Positions 40,139-48,566 of a stretch of 63,255 nt of DNA are shown here, piece by piece (the first letter of the stretch is position 1; each line of letters begins with the position of its first letter). The stretch is from the NCBI RefSeq assembly GCF_014212015.1, contig NZ_JACJVN010000023.1, positions 1 through 63,255 on the forward strand, read 5' to 3'. Under the pieces are notes generated by a model, which worked only from the letters and a program-made list of their open reading frames with translations, was not told the DNA's origin and ran no database searches. The position numbers and the translations under genes are program-made. The stretch is from Cohnella lubricantis (GTDB lineage: Bacteria > Bacillota > Bacilli > Paenibacillales > Paenibacillaceae).

Positions 40139-41291
40139 CTTGCGAGTTGCCATCGTGCACGATTACTTGAACCAGATGGGCGGAGCGGAGCGAGTCGTGG
40201 CTGTGCTTCACCGCTTGTTCCCATCGGCGCCGATCTACACGACGATCGTTGACCGCGAGCGGCTGCTGGCCGAACTGCAGGATGCGGACATCCGCACGAC
40301 TTGGATGCAGCGCATTCCAGGTATCCTGAAGCGATTCAAACAGTTCTTCTGGCTATATCCGCTAGCCGTCAGGTCCATCAATCTGAGTGATTACGACTTG
40401 GTGATCAGCTCTAGCAGCGCCTACGCGATTGGAGCGCCGGTTAAGACCGGAGCTGTGCACGTTTGCTATTGCCATACGCCGATGCGCTTCGCGTGGGATT
40501 TCTCAGCGTATATGGAGGGCATGCGGCTGCCGGCGCTGTTGAAGGGGCTGGCAAAGGGCTTGACGCTGCTGCTGCGGATCTGGGACAGAACTGTTGCAAG
40601 AGACGTCGATCTGCTCATCGCCAACTCGTCCGTCGTCCGGGAGCGTGTTCAAGCTTGTTACGGCAGAGAATCGAAGCTCGTCTATCCTCCGGTCGATGTG
40701 TCAAGGTTCTCCGTGAGCTCGCTTCCCTCAGAAGATTATTATTTGGTCGTCTCGCGGCTGGTGTCTTACAAGCGCATCGACCTAGCCGTGAAGGCTTGCT
40801 CCGAGCTCGGTGTTCCTCTGCTTGTCGTCGGGGACGGGCCGGACGGCGACAGGCTGCAGAGCTTCGCCGGCGGCACGGTGAAGTTCTTGGGGCGTCTGCC
40901 GGATGAGCAGGTCGTTCAATACATGCAGCGCTGTCGGGCGCTGCTATTTCCCGGTCTCGAGGACTTCGGGATTACGCCGCTCGAGGCGAATGCTTGCGGA
41001 AGACCCGTCATCGCTTACCGCGGAGGCGGTGCCTTGGACACGATCGTTCCTGGATTAAACGGTGTCTTCTTCGATCATCAGGATGCCGGGTCTCTCGCGG
41101 ATACGCTTCGCGCGTTCGAAGGTTACAGCTGGGACCCGGAGGCGATCCGCGAGCACGCGATGCAGTACGACGGATCGGTGTTCGCCGAGTCGCTGCTCCG
41201 GTCCATTCGACAGGCACTGAGCAAGAAGGATGGGTTGGAAGCCGTGGATGCTGAATTGAAGCGGGAACGAGCCTACGAGGTGAAGCTATGA
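40128..41291 (+). CDS. family-4 glycosyltransferase (mannosyltransferase-like)
   Basis: The protein has 387 residues. The N terminus MGGAERVVAVLHRLFP and the CYCHTPMRFAWDF block are typical of GT4 enzymes of the WbaZ/mannosyltransferase group; the E-x7-E pair is in LEDFGITPLEANACG. Mannose transfer would fit the GDP-mannose supplied by manC at 49371, but the donor is inferred. It overlaps the next gene by 4 bases. Confidence 0.85.
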   Translation: MNPNLRVAIVHDYLNQMGGAERVVAVLHRLFPSAPIYTTIVDRERLLAELQDADIRTTWMQRIPGILKRFKQFFWLYPLAVRSINLSDYDLVISSSSAYAIGAPVKTGAVHVCYCHTPMRFAWDFSAYMEGMRLPALLKGLAKGLTLLLRIWDRTVARDVDLLIANSSVVRERVQACYGRESKLVYPPVDVSRFSVSSLPSEDYYLVVSRLVSYKRIDLAVKACSELGVPLLVVGDGPDGDRLQSFAGGTVKFLGRLPDEQVVQYMQRCRALLFPGLEDFGITPLEANACGRPVIAYRGGGALDTIVPGLNGVFFDHQDAGSLADTLRAFEGYSWDPEAIREHAMQYDGSVFAESLLRSIRQALSKKDGLEAVDAELKRERAYEVKL

Positions 41292-43564
41292 ACATATGTA
41301 TCGTGAACCATCGATTCATCAAAGGAGACGGGCAGGCGAGAGTCAATTACGAGATCGCCAAAGTAATGCTAGAGCAAGGATACCGCTTGACGCTCGTCGC
41401 GAGCGATGTGGCACCGGAGCTGCTCGATAACGCGTCGGCGAAGTGGATACCGATTGGGGTCAACGGATGGCCGTCGCAGTTCGTTAAGAATCAGATTTTT
41501 GCGTTAAAGAGCACCTTCTATCTAGCCCGTGCCCGGCGGCAATTCGATCTGATCCTTGTCAACGGCTTCATCACTTGGGCGCGTAGCGATATCAACGCCG
41601 TTCATTTCGTACACGGTTCCTGGCTGAAGTCGGCGGCTCACCCGTACCGGCAGAAGAAGAACGGCTTCGGCTTGTATCAGCTTCTGTTCACGTCCGTCAA
41701 TGCGGCGCTGGAGAAGATCGCCTTCAGGAGAACGAAGCGATTGATCGCCGTCTCAGTGAAGGTGAAGGACGAGTTGGCTGGGTGGGGCTTCGACAAGAAC
41801 GTCTGCGTCATCTCGAACGGAGTGGATCCGGACGAGTTCTATCCCCGAGAATCGAGTGGCGATGGAAGCTCCAGATTCGGATTGCCGGCAGATGTGCCAG
41901 TCGCGTTGTTCGCGGGAGACATTCGCTCTACGAGGAAGAACCTAGACACGGTGTTGAAGGCACTGAGAGACGTCGATGGACTTCATCTGGCAGTTGCGGG
42001 GGCGACGGAGGGAAGTCCGTTCCTTCACCTGGCAGAGCAACTTGGCGTAGGGGAGCGCGTTCATTTTCTCGGCTTCCGCAAAGACATACCGAATGTGATG
42101 AGACAGGCGGACTTCTTCGTATTCCCTTCCCGGTACGAGGCTTGCACATTGGCGGTTATTGAAGCACTGGCTTCGGGACTGCCGGTCATCACGACGTATC
42201 AGTCCGGCGTGTCAGAGATGGTAGTTGGAGGCGGCGAGGCTGGCATCGTCTTGGACGATGCTGAAGATGTCGATGGCCTCAAGCGTGCGATGAGAATACT
42301 GGCCGACGACAAGGATCTGAGGCGGCAATGGAGCGCGCGGGCAAGAGAGACGGCGCTTCAGCAGACTTGGGAATCGATGGCCCGTCGCTATATGGACTTG
42401 TGCGAAGAGACGTATCGGCTTAAGAGTGAGCGCATTTCCCGCGTGTTGGCATTCGCCACGCAAGGGAGCCATGGAGATGACGAGAACCGGCTAAGAGCGC
42501 TTCTATCCCGCGTTCCCGCTGACTTCTATCCGTTCTCCAAGCAGAGCAAGCATCGCAACCTGTGGCGTATCTTCCGTTACATTCGAAGGGAGCGTCCACC
42601 GCTCGTCGTCATGGAAGGAACGGGCCTCATGGGAGGGCTGGCGGTTCTTCTTGGGAGACTGATAGCAGGAGTGCCTTATGTGATCGGCAGCGGGGATGCG
42701 GTCGGCCCTTATATCGGCAGCAAGCACAAGCTTCTTGGCCCGATGTTCCACCTGTACGAGAAGGCGCTATATAAGAGAGCTGCCGGATTTATTGGCTGGA
42801 CGCCCTATTTGGCCGGGCGCGCGCTCACCTACGGCACGAAGTATTCCATGACGGCGGCGGGCTGGGCTCCGTTCACGCTATCGGAGCAGGAGCGGCGCGA
42901 TGCCAGGAGCAGCGTTAGACGGCGGTTTGGCATACCCGACGATCAGCTTGTCATTGGCATCGTCGGTTCGCTGAACTGGAATTCGCGAGCCGGCTACTGT
43001 TACGGCTACGAACTCGTTCAAGCTCTAAAGCTCGTGAATCGTTCCGATGTGGCGGTGCTCATCGTCGGCGACGGCAGCGGCAAGGCGAAGCTGGAGCAGT
43101 TGGCTGCGGGAGACGACCGAATTCGATTCACTGGACGTGTGGACCGCGCTGAGGTTCCGGCAATACTGTCAGCGATGGATCTGGCAAGCTTGCCGCAGAG
43201 CGTGGACAGCGTAGGCAGCTTCCGCTACACGACGAAGCTGAGCGAATATTTGGCCGCTTCGCTGCCGATCGTGACGGGGAGAATCCCGCTCTCGTACGAT
43301 TTCGGCTCAAGCTGGCTGTACCGGCTGTCCGGCAGCAAGCCGTGGGAGAGCGGTTATATTCAGGCGATGGCCGGCTTCCTGAGCCGAGTCTCAATGGTAG
43401 ACGTCCGAAGCAAATCCGCTGTCGTACCGAAGCAGCTGTCCGTGTTCGACAAGGAAGCGCAGATCGAGAACGTGACCGAGTTCATTCGCGATATTTTAGT
43501 AGAGGAAGGGCACCAATCAAAGGGCAAAGGGGATGTTCGTCCTGGACGGGAAGTCGCCTATTGA
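41288..43564 (+). CDS. tandem two-domain glycosyltransferase fusion
   Basis: The protein has 758 residues. The first half (1 to about 375) is a complete GT4 with the E-x7-E pair in YEACTLAVIEALASGLP. The second half (about 385-750) is another GT-B domain with a KLSEYLAASLPIVTG block after a GSFRYTTKL stretch and no clear E-x7-E. No stop or frameshift separates them. It may add two successive sugars, as found in some capsule synthases. It overlaps the next gene. Confidence 0.85.
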   Translation: MNICIVNHRFIKGDGQARVNYEIAKVMLEQGYRLTLVASDVAPELLDNASAKWIPIGVNGWPSQFVKNQIFALKSTFYLARARRQFDLILVNGFITWARSDINAVHFVHGSWLKSAAHPYRQKKNGFGLYQLLFTSVNAALEKIAFRRTKRLIAVSVKVKDELAGWGFDKNVCVISNGVDPDEFYPRESSGDGSSRFGLPADVPVALFAGDIRSTRKNLDTVLKALRDVDGLHLAVAGATEGSPFLHLAEQLGVGERVHFLGFRKDIPNVMRQADFFVFPSRYEACTLAVIEALASGLPVITTYQSGVSEMVVGGGEAGIVLDDAEDVDGLKRAMRILADDKDLRRQWSARARETALQQTWESMARRYMDLCEETYRLKSERISRVLAFATQGSHGDDENRLRALLSRVPADFYPFSKQSKHRNLWRIFRYIRRERPPLVVMEGTGLMGGLAVLLGRLIAGVPYVIGSGDAVGPYIGSKHKLLGPMFHLYEKALYKRAAGFIGWTPYLAGRALTYGTKYSMTAAGWAPFTLSEQERRDARSSVRRRFGIPDDQLVIGIVGSLNWNSRAGYCYGYELVQALKLVNRSDVAVLIVGDGSGKAKLEQLAAGDDRIRFTGRVDRAEVPAILSAMDLASLPQSVDSVGSFRYTTKLSEYLAASLPIVTGRIPLSYDFGSSWLYRLSGSKPWESGYIQAMAGFLSRVSMVDVRSKSAVVPKQLSVFDKEAQIENVTEFIRDILVEEGHQSKGKGDVRPGREVAY

Positions 43565-44603
43565 TAGCGGCAAGAGGCTGGAATGGGCAGATATCGCAAA
43601 AGGAATCGCCATCATCCTTGTACTCGTGGCCCATACGCCGCTGGAATACGACCCGATTGGCATCTTCATTAATTCGTTCCATATGGCTCTGTTCTTCGCC
43701 ATATCAGGCTTCTTCTATCGAACGGACGCTCATCCATCGTTTGCCGCCTTTCTGGCGAAGAAGGCGCGAACGCTCCTCATACCTTACGTCTCGTTCGCGA
43801 CCGTCTCCTTTCTGTATTTCCTGCTTCGCTACCATTTCGGCGACTCCGCCTATTACGCTGATTTAAGCGTGATGCGGCAATTCTTCGGTATCTTCTACTC
43901 GGCGGGAATCCGAGAATGGATGGACTTTAACCTGCCGCTATGGTTCTTGACCTGTCTGTTCTCGGTGGAGGTGATTTACTATTGGATTGCTCGACTGGCA
44001 GGCAGCCGAGTTCTCATATTGTATACGCTGCTGACCTGTTCGCTGCTCGGATACCTGGACAGCGTCGTGAACCCGTATAAGCTGCCTTGGAGCCTCGATG
44101 TGGCGATGACCGCTGTCGTCTTCTTCGGTCTAGGCCATTTGTTTAAGAGCCTGATTGACTATCTTGTCTCGCTGCCTCTAGCAGCGAAAATCATAGGGGG
44201 ACTGCTGTTTCTAGGATTAAACATCGCGTTCACCGTCCAAAGGGTCAATTTGAACATGAAGCTGCTTGGTCATTATATCGACTTTTATATGGCGGCGATT
44301 TGCGGTATTGTCTTGTGCCTGCTGCTGTCGAGCGCTATTCGTTCCAAGGCGCTTGCCTATCTCGGACGGAACGCTCTTATTATCATGGCGGGCCATTTGC
44401 CCTTATTCACTATTGTCAGCCGCCTGCTGGTTAAATTCGGCCCAATAACTAACACATACGCTTATGAGTTTACGAAGGTATTTGTCACTTTGCTGCTTCT
44501 GCTCCCGATTATCTATGTCATCAATCATTATTTTCCGTTCATTCTGGGGAGAAGCTTCCGCTTGAAAATTGAATCGAAAATATCCAAGGGGATGTTATCG
44601 TGA
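43533..44603 (+). CDS. acyltransferase-3 family membrane protein
   Basis: The protein has 356 residues with about ten membrane helices. The N terminus EWADIAKGIAIILVLVAH and FHMALFFAISGFFYR match the fucose-4-O-acetylase-like branch, distinct from the two other acyltransferases of the operon. It overlaps the previous gene by 32 bases. The ribosome site is poor (AAAGGGG directly against the ATG), consistent with coupled translation. Confidence 0.82.
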   Translation: MFVLDGKSPIDSGKRLEWADIAKGIAIILVLVAHTPLEYDPIGIFINSFHMALFFAISGFFYRTDAHPSFAAFLAKKARTLLIPYVSFATVSFLYFLLRYHFGDSAYYADLSVMRQFFGIFYSAGIREWMDFNLPLWFLTCLFSVEVIYYWIARLAGSRVLILYTLLTCSLLGYLDSVVNPYKLPWSLDVAMTAVVFFGLGHLFKSLIDYLVSLPLAAKIIGGLLFLGLNIAFTVQRVNLNMKLLGHYIDFYMAAICGIVLCLLLSSAIRSKALAYLGRNALIIMAGHLPLFTIVSRLLVKFGPITNTYAYEFTKVFVTLLLLLPIIYVINHYFPFILGRSFRLKIESKISKGMLS

Positions 44604-45628
44604 GTAAAGTGCTGGTAACGGGCGCAGGCGGGTACATTGGGAGTGTTCTTGTCCCGAAGCTTCTGGGGAAGGGGTATGAGGTCGTAGCGGTAGATCGTTA
44701 TTTCTTCGGACAAGACAAGCTGCACGAGCACGAGAACTTGACGGTCGTGCAAGAGGATACGCGCAGGATGGGCGAACGTCTATTCGAAGACGTGGACGCT
44801 GTAATCGATTTGGTCGGGATCTCTAATGACCCTAGCGGGGAATTGTTCCAAGAGGCAACCTATCAAATCAATTATTTATCCAGAGTGAATACCGCGAGGT
44901 TGGCTCGCAAGGCAGGGGTGGCTCAATACATTCTACCGTCCTCATGCAGCGTGTATGGCTTTCAAGATCCGACAATCGCTATTGACGAATTATCGCCGAC
45001 GAATCCGCTCACGACATATGCGAGAGCGAACGAGAAAGCCGAGCAGGAGATCCTTTCTCTTGCAAGCCCCGAGTTTACCGTTACCGTACTTAGGCAAGCG
45101 ACCGTATTCGGATATTCCCCGAGAATGCGATTCGATCTGGTGTTAAACTCCATGACGCTTGCTTACTGGGAGAAAGGTGTATTCACGATCAACCGCGACG
45201 GTCTGCAATGGAGACCGTTCGTCCATGTTCAGGATACGGCGGATGTAATGTGTCTGCTGTTGACGACTGACCCCGAGCTCATTAACGGACAAGTCTTTAA
45301 TGTAGGGTCGAATGAGAATAATTATCAAATGCTTGGATTGGCTAAGGCAATTGCCACTGCCCTGGGAACGGATCTGAAGATCGAATGGTATGGAGAGCCT
45401 GATCATCGCTCCTATCGGGTTAACTTCGACAAACTGAGATGTGCATTGAATTGGAAACCGGCACGCACGGTCGCCGACGGGGTTCTTGAAATCTACGATG
45501 CGCTCGTCACGGGTACGATATCGAAGCAGGATCAGACAGTGACGCTGAAGTGGTATCAGGAAATGATGAGATGGCATCGCATTATTAAGCAGTACGAGAT
45601 GTATGGCGGCATCCTGAATATTACCTGA
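44600..45628 (+). CDS. extended SDR sugar epimerase/dehydratase
   Basis: The protein has 342 residues with a GTG start. It has the Rossmann GAGGYIGS (GxxGxxG) near residue 7. The catalytic Ser-Tyr region reads SSCSVYG and then TTYARANEKAE. Aligned to YxxxK, the Lys position is Asn, although a Lys occurs two residues later. It probably makes a nucleotide-sugar variant for the EPS repeat. The substrate is not identified. Confidence 0.82.
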   Translation: MSKVLVTGAGGYIGSVLVPKLLGKGYEVVAVDRYFFGQDKLHEHENLTVVQEDTRRMGERLFEDVDAVIDLVGISNDPSGELFQEATYQINYLSRVNTARLARKAGVAQYILPSSCSVYGFQDPTIAIDELSPTNPLTTYARANEKAEQEILSLASPEFTVTVLRQATVFGYSPRMRFDLVLNSMTLAYWEKGVFTINRDGLQWRPFVHVQDTADVMCLLLTTDPELINGQVFNVGSNENNYQMLGLAKAIATALGTDLKIEWYGEPDHRSYRVNFDKLRCALNWKPARTVADGVLEIYDALVTGTISKQDQTVTLKWYQEMMRWHRIIKQYEMYGGILNIT

Positions 45629-45653
45629 TTACCGAGAATGAGGAGTGTGCCGA

Positions 45654-46880
45654 ATGAAGGTTCACAAGGAGAGATTCGTCCAACTAGATGCACTGCGAGG
45701 ATTGGCTGCGTTGACCGTCTTATTCTACCATATGGCGATCGTGCCGTCGTTCCTTAGCCCGATTGCCGGACAGTTATTCTCTCACACCTATTCTCCGTTC
45801 GGCATGCTCGTCAATGGTGCGGCTGCTGTCGTCCTATTTTTTGTACTGAGCGGCTTTGTACTCTCCCTTCCGCTATTGGAAGGCAAGGCACAGCCTTACG
45901 GTCCGTACTTGATCCGGCGTTTCTTCCGAATCTATGTCCCATACGTCGTGTCTGTATTCATAGCGCTAATTTGCATGAAGAGTTCACCATTGCTAGGCAC
46001 TGATCTTTTGACGGATGTCTTTAACGGCGAGTGGTCGGGCACGATTGGTTCGGATATTTTACTAGAACATGTCTATGCGATTGTTGATGTTCATACGTAT
46101 ACATTAAACGGCGTATACTGGTCGCTCATACACGAGATGCGAATCTCGATTATTTTTCCTTTTGTTGTTCTCCTTCTCATGAGAGTTCGCTGGCCGATCG
46201 TTCTGCTGATTTGTCTGGTACTCTTCAGCCTCGGGGTTCTAAATAATACGTTTGATTTTGAAAAGTCCAATGGTCAAATGTCGGCTTATACCTACAGTGT
46301 ACATTTCTTAGCCTATTTTCTCTATGGCATGCTGCTCGCCAAGTACCGGAGGGAGATTGTCCATTGGTTCCGCGGATTGCGAAAGTCTCTCAAATATGGT
46401 CTGCTAGCGCTGTCTTATCTATTCTACAATTGTGCGTTCGCGTTCATCGCCGTATTGAATAAACTCGGCATCGACGTTCCTTTCGACATGCTGCTGCGCA
46501 AACAGATCTATGCTGTCGGCGTTGCGGGGTTTATGATTGTCGCCTTAGCCTCCACGCGTGCAGCCAAGCTGCTCACGGCCAGAGTACCGGTGTTCTTAGG
46601 CAACATCTCTTATAGTCTGTATCTCTATCATTTGGTTGTGATGTTCACTCTCATCAATCTTCTTCATGGAAAAGTACCGTTGCCGATTCTAATGCTGCTA
46701 ACCCTCATCCTGTCGCTAGTCGTCGCATATGCTTCATGGGCACTCGTCGAGAAGCCTTCCATGGCGCTAGGTCGAAGGCTCGCTCTTATAGTGATGGCAG
46801 TCCGTTCATCTCCCCCGGAACATCGACACAAGGAATCGGTAACGCTCGCAAGCCGGCCTAATCCGAAGAAAATCCTATGA
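45654..46880 (+). CDS. acyltransferase-3 family membrane protein, paralogue of 34385
   Basis: The protein has 408 residues; the ATG at 45654 follows GAGGAG at 8 bases. It has RFVQLDALRGLAALTVLFYH, LSGFVLSLPLL and RRFFRIYVPYV blocks nearly identical to those of the 34385 gene, so the two arose by duplication or separate acquisition. The sequence is AT-richer than the neighbouring transferases. It is the last gene of the first EPS operon; a weak hairpin (AGAACCT 46911 with AGGTTCT 46949) follows. Confidence 0.87.
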   Translation: MKVHKERFVQLDALRGLAALTVLFYHMAIVPSFLSPIAGQLFSHTYSPFGMLVNGAAAVVLFFVLSGFVLSLPLLEGKAQPYGPYLIRRFFRIYVPYVVSVFIALICMKSSPLLGTDLLTDVFNGEWSGTIGSDILLEHVYAIVDVHTYTLNGVYWSLIHEMRISIIFPFVVLLLMRVRWPIVLLICLVLFSLGVLNNTFDFEKSNGQMSAYTYSVHFLAYFLYGMLLAKYRREIVHWFRGLRKSLKYGLLALSYLFYNCAFAFIAVLNKLGIDVPFDMLLRKQIYAVGVAGFMIVALASTRAAKLLTARVPVFLGNISYSLYLYHLVVMFTLINLLHGKVPLPILMLLTLILSLVVAYASWALVEKPSMALGRRLALIVMAVRSSPPEHRHKESVTLASRPNPKKIL

Positions 46881-47034
46881 AACCGACCTTTCGCTCCCCC
46901 TCGACAAAAATAGAACCTCATGTCAGGTTATGAGCCCGATATTGCGACAGGTTCTTTGGACCTAGCTATGTATAATAGAAAAAGTTAAGTTTTGAAAAGT
47001 ATGTCAATTTCAAATTCAAGAATAAGGAGTTTGT

Positions 47035-47208
47035 GTGCCCGGGATGAAAGCCGAGGAGTTAGTAGGGATTGGGATGGAGATGGAGTTAATGGATAGTAGA
47101 GATGCAACGGAGAAGGTTTGCATTGATGTTCGAGCCATCTTAGAACAACTCGGTTTAGATTCCCAGAAGTGGCACGAAGTTGCGAGCCAAGCTGCAGTAG
47201 AAGAATAA
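47035..47208 (+). CDS. small acidic protein, unknown
   Basis: A 57-residue ORF from GTG 47035 (AAGGAG at 47024-47029) or 54 residues from ATG 47044. It is acidic, with EELVGIGMEMELM followed by an amphipathic helix around VRAILEQLGLDS. No known family is recognised. It is real in appearance (site plus codon use) but short. It runs toward the convergent XRE gene, whose terminator separates them. Confidence 0.5.
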   Translation: MPGMKAEELVGIGMEMELMDSRDATEKVCIDVRAILEQLGLDSQKWHEVASQAAVEE

Positions 47209-47252
47209 CGGAAGACGGAAGCGAACTTGCCTGCATACATATGTGAAAATGC

Positions 47253-47292
47253 CCAAAAAACGACCCCCTGGCGGCCAACCGACAGGGGGTCG
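47253..47292 (-). terminator. terminator of the XRE regulator gene
   Basis: A 10-bp perfect stem (CGACCCCCTG / CAGGGGGTCG), followed on the minus strand by six T residues. It also protects the small plus-strand gene from convergent transcription. Confidence 0.88.
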
Positions 47293-47295
47293 CGG

Positions 47296-47676
47296 TCATG
47301 TTTGAGGGGTATCCATCAAGCGCTCCGCCCTCACGAATGCAATGAAGCGCTTGGCTTCATCCGGACTCAGCTTGCGTCCATCAACCGACAAGTCGAATCG
47401 CTCCAGAATCTCTTGATCCGACAGCTCCAACTGGTCGACGAAGTCCCGGACCTTCGGGTCGAGCGTAATCTCGGGCCGATTCGTTCTGCCGAATAAATAA
47501 TCGATCGATACATGGAAGACATCCGCTAACTTAATTAAGGTGTCAAAATCAGGCTGCCGCCGATTCTTCTCATAATGCGACAGCGCCGCGCGAGAGATGC
47601 CGAGAGAGGAGGCCAGCTGCTCCTGCGTGAGTGATCTGGCGTCCCGGAGTTCCGCAATTCGATCCCCAATGTTCAT
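47296..47676 (-). CDS. XRE-family transcriptional regulator
   Basis: The protein has 126 residues; the ATG follows GGGGGGAG. The N-terminal lambda-repressor-like helix-turn-helix is clear: RIAELRDARSLTQEQLASSL, then GISRAALSHYE, then KNRRQPDFDTLIKLADVF. The C-terminal 55 residues are acidic and helical and may dimerise. It sits between two EPS operons and looks like a candidate EPS regulator. Its own promoter, however, does not carry the GWTAC-N5-GTAKY motif, so its link to that regulon is uncertain. Confidence 0.88.
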   Translation of the reverse strand: MNIGDRIAELRDARSLTQEQLASSLGISRAALSHYEKNRRQPDFDTLIKLADVFHVSIDYLFGRTNRPEITLDPKVRDFVDQLELSDQEILERFDLSVDGRKLSPDEAKRFIAFVRAERLMDTPQT

Positions 47677-47709
47677 TCGTATTAACTCCCCCCTGACTAT
47701 AATTCCATC

Positions 47710-47757
47710 ATAATACGATTTGTTTCGGAATTCTTCAAGTGAGACAAAATGTCACAC
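47710..47757 (-). promoter_or_regulatory. XRE gene promoter with upstream inverted repeat
   Basis: On the minus strand: TTGAAG (47733-47738), a 17-base spacer and TATTAT (47710-47715). Immediately upstream, GTGAGACAAAATGTCACAC (47739-47757) contains the inverted core GACAAAATGTC, a possible autoregulatory site distinct from the shared operator. Confidence 0.6.
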
Positions 47758-47785
47758 AATAAAACGCTTACTCGAAAAAACACGC

Positions 47786-47842
47786 TTGACATGATACTAA
47801 ATGTATCTTAAAGTAAGGTTCATGATGGTTACAATACGTAGC
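47786..47842 (+). promoter_or_regulatory. PilZ/EPS-unit promoter with paired operators
   Basis: TTGACA (47786-47791), a 17-base spacer and TAAAGT (47809-47814). Operator 1, GATACTAAATGTATC (47793-47807), fills the spacer. Operator 2, GTTACAATACGTAGC (47828-47842), starts 35 bp later, the same distance as before galU. Confidence 0.8.
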
Positions 47843-47909
47843 ATTTAACAACAGTATAGCCGCCAAGACCCACATGTATACCTCCAACTTTACTGAACGG
47901 AGGAGGCTA

Positions 47910-48380
47910 ATGACTAGCGAATTGATGCCATCCGGCTGTAATCGCCGGGAGCATGTTCGGCTTCAGCTTGTAGGCGGTGTTCGGGCGCTCATTCGGATCG
48001 TCAGGATCAACGGCATGTCGATTCGAACCCATGCAGGGGCGCTGCTGCTGCTCAATATCAGCCCTGGCGGATGCGGGTTCCGCACGCCGTTGCTGTTCCC
48101 CGTCACCTCGAGAATATGGCTCGAGATGGAATGGGATACCGGAGAGGATCGCCTGCAATTGATCGGCCAGATCGTGTGGAGGAAGCCGGAAGAGGCCGCA
48201 TACCGATACGGCATGCGATTCCTGCCGCTGTCCGAAGCGCAACGGCTCAGGCTGCATGGCGAACTGAACAAGCTGGTTCTCAAGCTCACGCCGGGCCAGT
48301 CCAGAATTCACATTCTGTATCGGTCCATGAGCGACGCGAAGTCCAGAATGTATCACTCGATGGATGGCTGCCGCGTATGA
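47910..48380 (+). CDS. PilZ-domain protein of the second EPS unit
   Basis: The protein has 156 residues; the ATG at 47910 follows GGAGGAGG. It starts with RREHVRLQLVGG, a candidate RxxxR c-di-GMP motif (R23-R24 to R28 in the long ORF), then NISPGGCGF, equivalent to the D/NxSxxG motif, and YRYGMRF. It is the first gene of the unit, before EAR copy B and the initiating transferase, and thus would link c-di-GMP to EPS synthesis. It is paralogous to the gene at 3919. Confidence 0.78.
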   Translation: MTSELMPSGCNRREHVRLQLVGGVRALIRIVRINGMSIRTHAGALLLLNISPGGCGFRTPLLFPVTSRIWLEMEWDTGEDRLQLIGQIVWRKPEEAAYRYGMRFLPLSEAQRLRLHGELNKLVLKLTPGQSRIHILYRSMSDAKSRMYHSMDGCRV

Positions 48381-48415
48381 TCGGGCATTCCTCTTCTTAA
48401 GATCGGCTCGTGCCG

Positions 48416-48532
48416 AAGGTAATGTCTGCCGCACCTTTATCACTGCAGGCACTCGGCCATGCCGTGGGCGCGACCATGCGCCTTAGACGTCAATCGTCGC
48501 TGGTATGGCGTGAGGTGGGGTTGAATGCCCCG
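48416..48532 (+). ncRNA. EAR-like structured RNA, copy B
   Basis: It shares GGTAATGTCT, GGCACTCGGC and CCTTAGACGT with copy A. Stems are kept with compensating changes: CGGC/GCCG in place of CGGC/GCTG, a GGCGC/GCGCC stem in place of GGC/GCC, and GGGG/CCCC near the end. The outer stem is GCCGCACC with GGTATGGC, with one mismatch. It lies between the PilZ gene and the sugar-phosphate transferase and would modify polymerase for read-through downstream. Confidence 0.75.
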
Positions 48533-48566
48533 ACAAGCTTTATCTTTGAATAAGGGGAAATTCGGG

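Noticed and set aside
47296..47676. SinR orthologue
   Set aside because: It has the XRE fold, but the sequence does not match SinR beyond the fold and no SinI-like partner or SinR-type GTTCTYT operator was noticed.
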